Under the pieces are notes generated by a model. The model was not told the DNA's origin. It did no database searches and was given only the letters and a program-made list of their open reading frames with translations. Shown here in pieces: positions 1 to 10,694 of a stretch of 64,000 nt of DNA (the first letter of the stretch is position 1; each line of letters opens with the position of its first letter). Origin of the DNA: Lactuca virosa (lineage: Eukaryota > Streptophyta > Magnoliopsida > Asterales > Asteraceae). The stretch is taken from assembly GCA_928212115.1 (NCBI GenBank), contig CAKMRJ010005523.1, positions 98,873,346-98,937,345 on the forward strand, written 5' to 3'. A program made the position numbers and the translations under genes.

Positions 1-394
1 TAAAGACCCGGAATACCAAGTCAAACAAAGTTCACAAAGCTGGTCATAGAGGATCCCGGGAATATCAGACATCTTGTTAGTTAGTTTAGACTATAACTTG
101 ACACTTGTATCTTGCACACAACACACACTGCTTACTCTTAGCTTACTCTAGAAACTTTTCACATGTTCTTACTGAAATATTCTCTGTAATCATCAATTTA
201 CATAAATAAAATCATCAAGGCTGGTGATCATTATCACCTCCTAAGGTTTTATGCTGGAGATCCTAGCAAGGATCAAGGGCTTTCCTTGTAAACAATCATG
301 TCATTCTCTTTATCTTTTTCTATTACACAATTCGAACATCATAGCCTCTCATTCAATTTGGTTGATCAGTATTGTGTAATTTTTTACCAAAACA
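1..394 (+). repeat. 5' LTR of the Tat element, truncated by window edge
   Basis: Matches 37888-38286 of the 3' LTR with scattered substitutions. It ends in CA at 394 just before the primer-binding site; the true end is ambiguous by 3 bp because both LTRs continue with ATT. Confidence 0.88.
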
Positions 395-397
395 ATT

Positions 398-414
398 TGG
401 CGCCCACCGTGGGG
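398..414 (+). other. Primer-binding site, tRNA-Lys type
   Basis: TGGCGCCCACCGTGGGG lies 3 nt after the LTR end. It is complementary to the 3' tail of plant tRNA-Lys(CUU) as I remember it. The same site occurs inverted at 38787-38803. Confidence 0.75.
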
Positions 415-538
415 TCGTGGTGTTCAAAATCCTCGAAAGATCCTGTCTACACAACCGATCCTCTCTTCATCCTCCGATCCTTCCATCCCAACCAAAAACC
501 TACCGCCTCCTCCGAGTGGACCCCCTGGTAAGAGGAAA

Positions 539-2131
539 ATGCCTGACGCTTCCAAGAAAAACACCCCTCTAGTCACTAACCAAGGAATTTTGGGATCTTC
601 AATACTCTAGGATCCGACTGCTCCGGTCACTAATGTTGAACTCTTCGCTATGATGAAGAAAACGACGCAACAGATGGCTCAGCAGCAAGAAGACAATAGA
701 ACACTACTTAGAGAAGTGGAGAGGATGAAGGCGGAATTTTAGAAATCCCAGAAAACGATGCCCACAGTTGAACAACCAAGGATCCTGAACTTCGACAATG
801 CATGATCCTCAGGAAACCAACAGAGGAATACAGATCCCGCTACTACTGCATCACCCTGGGGGAAAACCGTGAACAATCGAGCACCTATAATCGATGATCT
901 CGACGAGCCTTTCAATACTCCTAGAAACCTTGATTCTAATAATTTCTTAAACAACAATACTATCAATACTAACTCTACAAATGTTCATGCAGGAATAGGT
1001 CCAAATATGGCTAGGGAACTTCAGCAGTTGAGACAGATGATCTCAAGCGTACCCGGAGTAGTTCAACCCATACCAGAAGCATCTCCAACAAGTCACATGA
1101 TCTCGAGATTTTCTCCTGCGATAGCCGATACCGAAGTTCCTAAGCGCTTTCAGACTCCTAGCATGAAGCCTTACCATGGAACTATAGATCCTGAAGAGCA
1201 CGTGGCACAATACCGAGAGAGGATGGAGATCATTCCCATCCCAGTTCACTTGAAGGAAGCTTGCCTATGCAAAGGCTTTGGTTCAACCCTCACAGGATCA
1301 TCTCTTAAATGGCTTCTAAACGTTCCTCCCTATTCTATTACTTTATTTGCACACTTAGTCAATATTTTCAATAACCAATTTTCTTGTAGCAGAACCTTCG
1401 AGAAGATCACTAGTGATCTCTATCTGGTGGTTCAGGATCCTAAGGAAAGACTTAGGGATTTTGTTAACAGGTTTGGCAGGGTAGCTCTGAGCATCCCCAA
1501 CATTGACATGGAGACTGCTGTAGAGGACTTCAAGATGGGTCTAAGGAAGGATTCACCCTTCTATGAAGATCTTGTGATGACCCCATGCAAGAGATTGGAC
1601 GAAGTTAGGTGTCGAGCACTGAGATTCATAAGGCTTGAAGAGGATAAAGAAGTCCAGAAAAGGAGCTACCCTTCAAGTCAATACGAGAATCCCAATAGGA
1701 AGACCGAATCCTCGGCCCCAAGATCCTACAAGATGAAGCCCTATTCCAAACCAGATCATCACAGGGTTAATGCCCTCGAGGATGAAGGGGATGAAGAGGA
1801 ACCTACTAAGATCACTGACTATTGTTTCTCTATGGATGTTTCAGGTTTAATCCATGCTATGCAGGATCTTGAAGACAAGGCAAGGTGGCCAAAGAAGGAT
1901 AACAAGTCCACCAACTAGAAAGACAAGTCCAAATGGTGTGCTTACCACAAAGATTTCGGTCACATGACAGAGGATTGCATAGCCCTAAGAAAGGAGATAA
2001 GCTATCTCTTCAGCAAAGGGCATCTCAAAGAGATCCTGGGAAGAAAGAAAGAGAGGTCCAAGGAGAACAACCAGGATGGTCACAGGATCCCGGAGAAACC
2101 ATGATCCCCACCCCCAAACACCAAGATAATT
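539..2131 (+). pseudogene. gag: Tat gag polyprotein, degenerate
   Basis: Nucleocapsid precursor of the Tat element. From the ATG at 539 a single frame runs through the whole region, broken only by stops (near 608, 740, 805, at 1916-1918 and 2102-2104). The longest open part (869-1918, 349 codons) holds the retrotransposon gag core: a PYHGTIDPEEHVAQYRERM-type motif around residue 100, then the W/F-rich assembly domain. After the stop at 1916 the same frame gives a C-x2-H-x4-H-x4-C zinc knuckle (WCAYHKDFGHMTEDC). No frameshift is needed, so decay was by point mutation. The assignment to gag is by motif order, and the exact start is uncertain. Confidence 0.8.
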
Positions 2132-2782
2132 AACGTTATCTCAGTCGGATCTAACATTTGTGGTAATTCTTATTCTCAGGCTAAAAGACACGCCAAGGTC
2201 TCTAAAACAGAAAAGGAAGATAGACCACGGAAGAATACCTTGGTTAGCAATGAAAAGGAAATCACGTTTGACGAGACGGACAGGGAAGGGATCCAAGATC
2301 CTCACCATGACGGACTCGTGATAACACTGTACATTGCCAACCACTTCGTCAGAAGGATCCGTATTGATGGAGGATCCTCGGTTAACATCGTACTCTTGGA
2401 CGTACTAAAGAGGATGAACATCCCATAATCAGAGATAAAACTACCAATATACATAGAGGGGGTAAACTCCATACAAAATTTCTGTGTTATTGACACCCTA
2501 TCTTCTTACAATGTGATATGAGGTAGATCGTGGATTCACGAGATGAAAGCGGTTCCATCAACATAGCATCAGTGTGTAAAGATGCCTACTCCGTGGGGAA
2601 CAGTGAAGATCATGGGAGATCAAGAAGAGTCAAAGGAATGTTATAAAACCTCTATGAAGCCTAAAATGAAACCCCAACAAGCATAACCATTAAGGCAAGG
2701 GGCACGACATGTACTAGAAATGAAGGAGCAAGACATGAAGGAAGTGACCTTGTGCATCGAGGATCCTGAGGCCAAAGTCCTC
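2132..2782 (+). pseudogene. pro: Tat aspartic protease, degenerate, interrupted by Tekay insertion
   Basis: Continues in the gag frame. Around 2360-2428 it reads RIDGGSSVNIVLLDVLKRM, where DGGS is the active-site motif usual for plant Tat-type proteases (DSG/DTG elsewhere). A TAA at 2426-2428 and further stops (YNVI*GR, PST*HQ) follow. The protease-RT linker (…EDPEAKVLIG) runs to 2787 and resumes at 15586 after the nested element. Confidence 0.75.
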
Positions 2783-5059
2783 ATAGGTGTCACACCCCCA
2801 AACCTAGGATGGCGGAAACGTCCGGGGGTGGAGGACTTCATGTATAGTATCACAACAACGAATATAATAGTGCTCAAAGTATAGACAACCAACATAAATA
2901 TAATTGAAAAATTTACATCATGGTATATGTTTACATGTTTCTGAATCAATTACATTATGTTGACAAAAATACAATGTTTGACGCCTTAGCGTTCCATCCT
3001 CAAAAGCGGCCGATTACCTGTTTACTGATTTCCTAAGAATACAAGTAGTTTTGAAAAAGTGTCAACAATTAAGTTGGTGAGTTCATAAGCTTTTGAAGGT
3101 GATGATAAAATCCTTTTCTTTGTAAAAGAAATGTTTGTTCAAGAAAAATCCAATATTTCTCTTATAAAATGCATTGTAGTCTTAAAAGTCAAAACCGAAA
3201 TGTACAAGTATTTTTCCATACTTAAAGTAATTCATGCAAGTTTAAATCGATATAAACTCGTTTAATTTAGAAGTAAAACCCGTAAATCTTATGTTTTGTT
3301 AATACCCCATGTGAGTTATTATAACCATACTAAGACTCAGACGGCCTCATAATACGACGTTCTTCAGGCGTCGCAAGTTAAATGACACTTGTCACCTCAG
3401 ACCTGCCGGTCTAGCTGTTGCATGCAGATCAGGTGCGGGTTTGTCAGACCCAATATAGATCTATACACAACTATCATGCTCTCCCTACAAGAGACTCTGG
3501 TTACAATTTACAGAACTTTTGACTTTGTTACTATGAAGGTAACACGAAGCGAATGTCTCACAAATTTATTCATTAACAGATTTATGTGAACTGAACTGAA
3601 AACCCCTTGGTAATGAGTTTGACTGGTTAATGAAACATAAAATATACCTATTATAGTTTAACATAATTGTTGGTGTTGTGTATGAAACATGAACTATACT
3701 TACCATAGTTTATCATAAGTGTTTGTAATGTAAAGAACCTTTTTCTATGTAAGTCGAATGTATAGCAAAAAATATCTATGTTTATCATGCCTTGTCTTAT
3801 ACTATTAGTAATGATGGAGGATTCTTACAAATTAGTGAGGATTTTCTGTTATATAATTATACCACAACAAGAAACACATGTAAGATATGAAATCCTCAAA
3901 GATTAACACTTTGCTCAACATATTACAAAGTGTGATGAAAGTTATAAGTTGTTGATTTGTTTTTAACATTTCTGCACTGCCTTAGAAAAATCGCAGAAAA
4001 TCATACGAAGTCGAAAACTGAATTCGTAAGCTTTGAGAGTTTAGAAAATGTGTCTAGTTTGTCCATAAAGTTTATTATGATTTTTAAAAGTCTCTAACTG
4101 GTGTCAAAACGTTCATATTCACTGACTGGTCCGAATTCGTAGCTACAATGATAGGCAGTTTTATAAAAATCACCATAAATAGTAGAAACATCGTATGGAT
4201 GTGTGCAAGTAGTCATTTTAAAGGTATAAACCTGAACTATTTACACCAAATACAGTTTTGGAAACCAAAAAGTTTAAGATGTTCAAAACAGTCCGTGAGT
4301 GGAGTTAAACTTTTCTGATGAGAGCTGATGGATGAGTTTAGTTGTGTTCTTGGTGTTTTAACTTGTATTCCCCCCCCCTTAAAACTTAAGAAAAACATGA
4401 AGAGATAAGGGTATGAACTCACCTTGTTTGGTTTCAGAAGATGGATGATGAAGAAATGAAGTGTTCAACTCAAGAACACTTTAGAAGATGCTTGAAGATT
4501 CGAAGATCTAACACAAATATGACGATGTTTGTGTAAGATATCCATGATTTAAGTAGAAAGAAGGAGAAATAATCATGTGAGGAGTGATATTACTTACTAG
4601 GAGTAGATGAAGAACTTGTGATCAACCTTGAAATTTCGAGATTAGAGAGGGATAGTGAGAGAGAGTGAGTTTTTGCTTCTTGGAGGAGTGTGAGTGAAAT
4701 GGGAGGAGAGATGAGGGTCTTTCTATCCTTGTGTCAAGGCACTTGGCTGAAAAGAGTGGGAAAAAGGACAATGAAATGACCAGGTATGGTGGAATAGTAA
4801 CTGGGGATGGTCTTGGAGTGGGTATGGGAGGTAACTTGTGTCCTTGCCCAAAGGATAAGTCAACACTTCACTCCATATCTTACCCACTATATTTTTAGTC
4901 TTAGATAATGATTACCCTCAAAATGTGATTAGATTATGGAAATATGGGGTCTTATATGTCAAAATATAAGTTTGGGTGAAAATCCCGCGATAAAATCACG
5001 AAAAACGGGCTCAAAACACTAAAACTATTGAAAACCGGGTAAAAGTTGCGAATATCCGA

Positions 5060-5345
5060 AGTTCAGGGTCGGAGGTTCGGTCCTAGCCATTAGAACCGAA
5101 AGTAGATGGGAACTGAGAGTAGGGTTCGGTCTTGAGCAGGTTCGCATCTCGGACCCGAAGGTAGTATCTCGGACCGAAGGTAGTATCTCGGACCGAAGGG
5201 TGAGTTCGGTCTCTTAGCAGGTTCGGTTCAGGAAGGTGGTTTCGGTTCTCAAGAGGTTTCGGTTCCTTAAGGGAGGTTCGGTTCCTAAGAGGGTTCGACT
5301 CCTTAAGAGGTTTCGGCTCCTTAAGAGGGTTCGACTTCTTAAAAC
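5060..5345 (-). repeat. TTCGG/CCGAA-rich imperfect repeats in LTR U3
   Basis: Short units such as GGTTCGGTTC, TTTCGGCTCCTTAAGAGG and ATCTCGGACCGAAGGTAGT recur about every 15-25 bp. The AGTATCTCGGACCGAAGGT unit is repeated here but not in the other LTR (14790-15050), so copy number changed after insertion. Confidence 0.65.
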
Positions 5346-5426
5346 TGTTTTTCACGTAAACTTTCGTTTTCGAGCGGTTTTCGACTAAATTAAGGGTCAG
5401 GATGCCCCGAGTGATTATAAAAAGTT

Positions 5427-5790
5427 GAGAGAGATTTTTAGAGAGATTTTGAGAGAGATTTGGGAGAGATTTCACATACTTGGAGAGATTTTACATACTT
5501 GGAGAGATTTGGGAGAGATTTGACATACTTGGAGAGATTTCTCATACTTAGAGAGATTTGGGAGAGATTTCATGTGCTTGGAGAGATTTGGGAGAGATTT
5601 CACATACTTGGAGAGATTTGGGAGATATCTGACATACTTGGAGAGATTTCTCATACTTAGAGAGATTTGGGAGAGATTTCACATACTTAGAGAGATTTGG
5701 GAGAGATTTGACATACTTGGAGAGATTTCTCATACTTGGAGAGATTTGGGAGAGATTTCACATACTTGGAGAGATTTGGGAGAGATTTCA
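5427..5790 (-). repeat. GAGAGATTT/CATACTT tandem array, 12 spacer units
   Basis: Units of about 19 or 30 bp made of GGAGAGATTT, GGGAGAGATTT and a (C/G)ACATACTT or CTCATACTT spacer. I count 12 spacers here against 5 in the matching array of the other LTR (15112-15271). The array is open in several frames on both strands because of its composition. Confidence 0.9.
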
Positions 5791-6103
5791 TTTGTGACCT
5801 TTTTGAGTGATTAGCTTTGCAACTCAAGGTTCGTAAACCTCGTGAAGCCATGTTTAAGGGTCTTACACACCCCTTAAAGGGTATGCAATAGTGTTTTATT
5901 GTTTTGCTACCTCACTTATCCCGTTTAGGGTTTTAGAATTTCAATCATACGAACTTTCCAAGTGATAACTTCTTATTAAAATAGCGAGTTGTACAGTACC
6001 TAACATATTGCAACCCCTAATATTCTAAGGTTAGATGAGTTGACCGGTTCGACTTATTGACTTTATTTGACTTTGACTAGCCTGAAAGTCGACGGTTGTC
6101 ACA

Positions 6104-6118
6104 TCAGCCCCCCGTTAG
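6104..6118 (-). other. Polypurine tract of the Tekay-like element
   Basis: The minus strand reads CTAACGGGGGGCTGA directly before the 3' LTR start at 6103, the expected plus-strand DNA primer site. Confidence 0.75.
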
Positions 6119-6157
6119 AAGGAATTTCGTCCCGAAATTAGCATTTGGACTGGGACT

Positions 6158-7570
6158 TCAAGAGTTTGGGAAGAGATGTGGGTACTTTCGTTTCATTTGA
6201 TCTTCGCGTTCCTAGGTGAACTCGGGTCCTCGTTTAGCATTCCAACGGACCTTCACGATAGGAATACGACTTTGTTTTGTTCTTTTGATCTCTCGATCCA
6301 TGATTTCTACCGATTCTTCCACGCAGTGGAGACTCTCGTTGATTTCAATTTCGTCGAGTGGTATCACGAGGGTCTCGTCGGATAGACATTTCTTTAAGTT
6401 CGATACGTGGAAGGTAGGATGTATGTTATTAAGTTCCTGAGGTAGGCGAAGCTTGTAAGCTACCTGGCCAATCCTAGCGAGGATCTCGAATGGTCCGATG
6501 TATCTAGGGTTCAGCTTTCCTCGTTTGCCGAAACGTATTAAACCCTTCCAGGGTAAGACCTTTAATAGCACACGATCTCCAACCTGGAATTCCAAGGGCT
6601 TTCGTCTATTATCTGCGTAACTTTTCTGTCTATCTCTAGAAGCTTTTAATCGTTCTCGGATTTGAACAATCTTCTCTGTAGTTTCTCTTATTATCTCCGG
6701 GCCAGTGAGGGTGCTATTAGGGACTTGTCCCTTATCTAGTTGCGTGTCACCCACTTTAGCCCAACACAGAGGTGACCTGCACTTGCGGCCATAGAGGGCT
6801 TCAAATGGTGCAACCTTGATGCTAGTGTGATAACTGTTATTGTACGAGAATTTGACAAGTGGTAAATGGGTATCCCAAGCTTTACCAAAGTCTATCACAC
6901 ACGCCCTAAGCATGTCTTCTAGCATCTGAATGGTTCTCTCGCTTTGCCCGTCGGTTTGTGGATGATAGGTTGTACTCATGTCCAACCTAGTTCCCAAGGA
7001 ATTCTGAAGTGATTGCCAGAATCGCGAGGTAAATCGACTATCCCTGTCTGAGATGATGGATTTTGGCACGCCATGCAGTCGTACAATCTCTTTGATGTAC
7101 GTCCTAGTCAACTTCTCCATCTTGTCGGTTTCTTTTATCGGCAGGAAGTACGCTGATTTGGTCAATCTGTCTACGATTACCCATATGGTATCAAGCCCGC
7201 CCGTGGTCTTAGGTAGCTTGGTTATGAAGTTCATGGTTATCCGTTCCCACTTCCACTCAGGTATATCAGGCTGTTGTAGTTGTCCTGAGGGTTTCTGATA
7301 TTCTACCTTGACCTTGACGCAAGTCAAACACTTGCCTACATAGGTAGCAATTTCGGCTTTCATGTTTGGCCACCAGTACAACTTCTTGAGATCCAGATAC
7401 ATCTTATCTGAACCTGGGTGGATGGAGTATCGAGCCTTGTGTGCTTCGTTCATGATGACGACTCGGAAACCACCAAAATTCGGTGTCCAGATTCGGTTCA
7501 TGAGGTAACGAACTCCGTCGTCTTTGACTTCTAGGTTTTTATCCATTCCTCTTAATGCCTCACCCGTCAC
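6158..7570 (-). pseudogene. int: Tekay integrase with C-terminal chromodomain-like tail
   Basis: Inserts cDNA into chromatin. The 452-codon open part contains an H-x-H / C-x2-C zinc-binding region (IHPGSDKMYLDL … CLTC), then the DDE core: ITMNFITKLP, IISDRDSRF and TDGQSERTIQMLE. The first catalytic Asp is Asn here (MNF where MDF is usual). A GDRVLLKVLPWKG motif and a chromodomain-like end (EIMDREIKRTKQSRIPIVKV) follow. A TAG at 6212-6214 replaces the expected Trp codon; the frame then continues as ERED…YPHLF to a TGA at 6158. The chromodomain supports the chromovirus assignment; the changed Asp and the stop argue against activity. Confidence 0.85.
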
Positions 7571-7573
7571 ATT

Positions 7574-8400
7574 TTACGGTTTCAAGGCCTCCAGCTGAGC
7601 CTCTTTGATTTGTGTGGACAGGTATGAATGGATTGTCATCGTTAATGACTTTACTCGGCGCCCCGAGTATTCCTTTCGACTCAAGGCATCTGCTACTACA
7701 TTTGCCTTACTTGGGCGATAACGAATCTCACACTCGTAATCATTCAGTAGTTCTACCCATCGTCTTTGCCTCATGTTGAGCTCCTTTTGGTTGAGAATGT
7801 GCTGAAGGCTCTTGTGATCGGTAAAGACAGTACACTTTGTTCCGTAAAGGTAGTGCCTCCAGATCTTTAGGGCGAACACTACTGCTCCCAATTCGAGGTC
7901 ATGCATGGCGTAGTGGACCTCGTGCGTTTTCAATTACCTCGATGCGTAGGCAATGAACTTTCCTCGCTGCATTAATACACACCCAAGCCCCTGGTTTGAT
8001 GCGTCGCAGTAGACTACAAAGTCTTCGGTTCCTTCTGGCAGAGACAGGATCGGTGCGCTGCACAGGGCTTGTTTTAACGTTTGGAAGGCAGCTTCTTGTT
8101 TATCTTCCCATTTAAACATCACACCTTTTTGAGTCAAGGTGGTGAGCGGTTTAGCGATCTTGGAGTAGTTTTGGATGAATCTTCGGTAGTATCCAGCAAG
8201 CCCTAAGAATTGTCGGATTTCCGTCGGTGTTGTAGGTGCTGACCAGTTTTCGATTGCCTTGATCTTGGAGGGGTGCACATGTATCCCTCTTTTACTGACC
8301 ATATGACTAAGGAAATCCACTTCTCGGATCCAGAATTCACACTTAGAGAATTTAGCATAAAGCTTCTCAGCTCTAATGTCTCTAACACTTGTCGCAGGTG
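7574..8400 (-). pseudogene. rt-rnh: Tekay RT thumb/connection and RNase H
   Basis: Downstream part of reverse transcriptase and RNase H, in a different frame from the preceding RT core (frameshift near 8375). It shows KLYAKFSKCEFW, VSKRGIHVHPSKI and FLGLAGYYRRFI, then the RNase H start DFVVYCDASNQGLGCVLMQ. A TAA at 7934-7936 (AYASR*LKTHEVHY) fits a CAA to TAA change. Beyond it come HDLELGAVVFALKIWRHYLY, VFTDHKSLQ and RYRPSKANVVADALSR, all RNase H landmarks. The frame ends at a stop near 7574 just before integrase. Confidence 0.82.
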
Positions 8401-9504
8401 TTGGCGGTGCTCTTCCTCGCTTCGTGAGTAGACCAAAATCTCGTCGATGAATACGATCACGAACTTGTCTAAGTAGGGTTGAGACACTCGATTCATCAGG
8501 TCCATGAATACCGCAGGTGCGTTTGTTAACCCGAAGGGCATCACTACAAACTCGTAGTGCCCATAGCGAGTTCTGAAGGCTATCTTGGGGATATCTTCTT
8601 CTTGAACTCGTAGTTGGTGGTAACCCGACCTTAGATCGATTTTTGAAAAGTAGCTTGCTCCTTGTAGTTGGTCGAAGAGGCCGTCGATTCGGGGTAGGGG
8701 ATATCGATTCTTGATGGTAAGTTTGTTTAACTCCCGATAGTCGATGCACATGCGAAAGGATCCATCCTTCTTCTTCACATAGAGAACTGGTGCTCCCCAA
8801 GGTGAAAATCTCGGTCTGATAAACCCTTTGCCTAGCAGCTCATTCAGTTGGCTGGACAGCTCTTGCATTTCTGCCGGTGCGAGACGGTATGGAGCTTTGG
8901 CTACGGGGGTAGCTCCTGGGACCAAATCGATTCGGAATTCAACTTGTCGTGCAAGTGGTACACCTGGGAGGTCTTCTGGGAACAAGTCGGGAAAATTACA
9001 CACCTCCGGAATGTCTTTGATGTCCTTCGCTTCTTGTTTCTTATCTATCACGTGGGCTAAGAAGGCGTGGTATTCCTTTCGGAGATACTTTTGAGCCTTG
9101 ACGCAAGAGATGATTTGAAAGTTTGCACTGGGTTTATCACCGTAGATGAGAAGGGTTTTGCCACTTCGCAGATTAAGGCGAACGACCCTTTCGTAACATA
9201 GAATGTCGGCACGATGAGAACTTAACCAATCCATACCGATGATTATGTCGAAACTTTTTATTGTCACCGACATTAGGTCGATTTTAAATGAATGATTGTC
9301 TAGAGTGAAGGTACACCCTGCGTAAATATCATTAGTGCGCTCTTCCTTCCCGTTTTCCATTTCTACGACGTATGAATCTTTTAGTGACTGAGGATTTTGT
9401 TTAAGTAAATGTTTGTATTGGTGGCTCACGAAACTCCTCTCTGCCCCACTAACGAAAAGTATGCATGCATAAGAGTTATTATGGAGGAACGTACCGGTAA
9501 CCAC
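8376..9504 (-). pseudogene. pro-rt: Tekay protease and RT core
   Basis: The N-terminal part has the protease (SFDIIIGMDWLSSHRADI), but the active site reads LFVSGAERSF where LFDTGA is usual, so the catalytic Asp-Thr is lost. RT follows: FIRPRFSPWGAPVLYVKKKD, CIDYRELNKLTIKN, YPLPRIDGLFDQLQGA, MPFGLTNAPAVFMDLMNRV and the polymerase box FIDEILVYS. The box normally reads FIDDILVYS, so the second catalytic Asp is Glu. The frame leaves RT near 8375. Confidence 0.83.
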
Positions 9505-10694
9505 CGTGGGGTCCTTGATTGCTTCTCCGTTCCCTATAGCTAGGACTCTTCCTACACCCCCAGCATTGGCGTTTCGTGCCTTTGGGCAGTCTCGTTTTAA
9601 GTGCCTCGTTTCCCCACAGCCATAGCAGGCACGACTTGCTCCGGTGTTAGTGACTTGAGTGATGGGTTGGGCTGGTGCTTTACAGAATCGAGCAGTGTGC
9701 CCCTTCTTGTTGCAGTTGTTGCAGTGCCTTTCCCGACAAGCACCGGTGTGGTGGAAGTTGCATTTATTGCACTTAGGAAGGGTTCCTGCATATTGCTTCG
9801 GTGGTGCTGGAGTGACAGGAGTAATGGCAGCACAGACAACAACTGTCTGTTGCTTTTTGGCGGAGTCTGGTACTGATTGCTTCTTTTTGTTGTTCCAGAA
9901 TTTTCTTTTATTGCTCCCCCCTCCTTAGCTTGATCATGGGTGGTAGTAATAGTACCGTGGCTGGCCCTATGGTCGACAAGTTGTTGTGCCAATTCCTTGG
10001 CACTCTCAAAAGTAGTGGGTTTCGAGGCCAACACACTATCTTGAATCTGGGATGATAGCCCCCAGAGGTATCGTTCCACCTTCTTCTCTTCTGGAGTGAC
10101 CATTGCTGGGCAGAGGAGTGCGAGGTCATTGAATTGGGTAGTATCAATTTCAAGGTCGGTGCCCGACATCTTGAGGTTCCAGAGTTCTTCTTCAAGTTTT
10201 TGCACTTCTCCCCTCGGGCAATACTCCTTTACCATCAAAGCTTTCAAGTCCTCCCAGCTTATAGAGTTAGACACTGCAGGAGTAAGTGACTTAACTCGGC
10301 CATTCCACCAAGTGAGAGCTTTACCGGTGAAAGTGAATGTCGCATACTTGACTTTGCTCGTTTCGGGACAAGCACAGATTTCGAAAACTGCTTCAGTCCT
10401 CTCGAACCATTGCATTAGTGTGACCACTCCCCCACTTCCACTGAAAAAATCAGGTTTGCCATTCGTGAAGTCTTTGTAAGAACACTCTTTTGTACGCCCC
10501 GTACTGTCCCCGTGGTTAGAGTGCGTAGCACCAGATCCAGAACCACCAGCACCGTTTGTACCTATCTGCGACATTGCAGCCGCTATGGCTGCTGTTACTG
10601 TAGCCTGGAACATCACGGAATCAAACTGTGGAGGTGGTGGCGGAGGAGGTGGTGCTGCGCTGCTGGAAGGTCTGGGTCTTTTCATTGGTGGCAT
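9505..10694 (-). pseudogene. gag: Tekay gag with zinc knuckles, frameshifted
   Basis: The likely start is MPPMKRPRPSSS at 10694; an upstream in-frame ATG at 10751 lacks this conserved beginning. A proline run follows, then the gag core (ECSYKDFTNGKPDFFSGSGG, LMQWFERTEAVFEIC, YATFTFTGKALTWWNG, KELAQQLVDH). After residue 290 the frame slips; a zinc-knuckle region reads CYGCGETRHLKRDC in another frame near 9590-9640, joining the protease. It would form the virus-like particle and bind RNA. Confidence 0.8.

Larger units (their letters stand above)
2788..6103 (-). repeat. 3' LTR of the Tekay-like element (3316 bp)
   Basis: Nearly identical to 12525-15580 except for array length. On the minus strand it starts TGTGACAACCG and ends GGGGGTGTGACA. 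Near its end a conserved stem ACCCCC/GGGGGT (about 2797-2832) encloses CCTAGG and a GGCGGAAACG stretch. The U3 part holds a GAGAGATTT tandem array (5427-5790) and TTCGG-rich imperfect repeats (5060-5345). Short ORFs in it are by-products of these repeats. Confidence 0.92.

Noticed and set aside
395..420. tRNA gene fragment matching a tRNA-Lys tail
   Set aside because: Position directly after the LTR and complementarity fit a primer-binding site; no cloverleaf around it.
298..572. Two short ORFs in the Tat 5' LTR and leader
   Set aside because: They cross the LTR end and PBS; no homology or conserved frame in the other LTR.
5427..5814. Overlapping 60-80 codon ORFs on both strands in the LTR
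   Set aside because: By-products of the GAGAGATTT tandem array.
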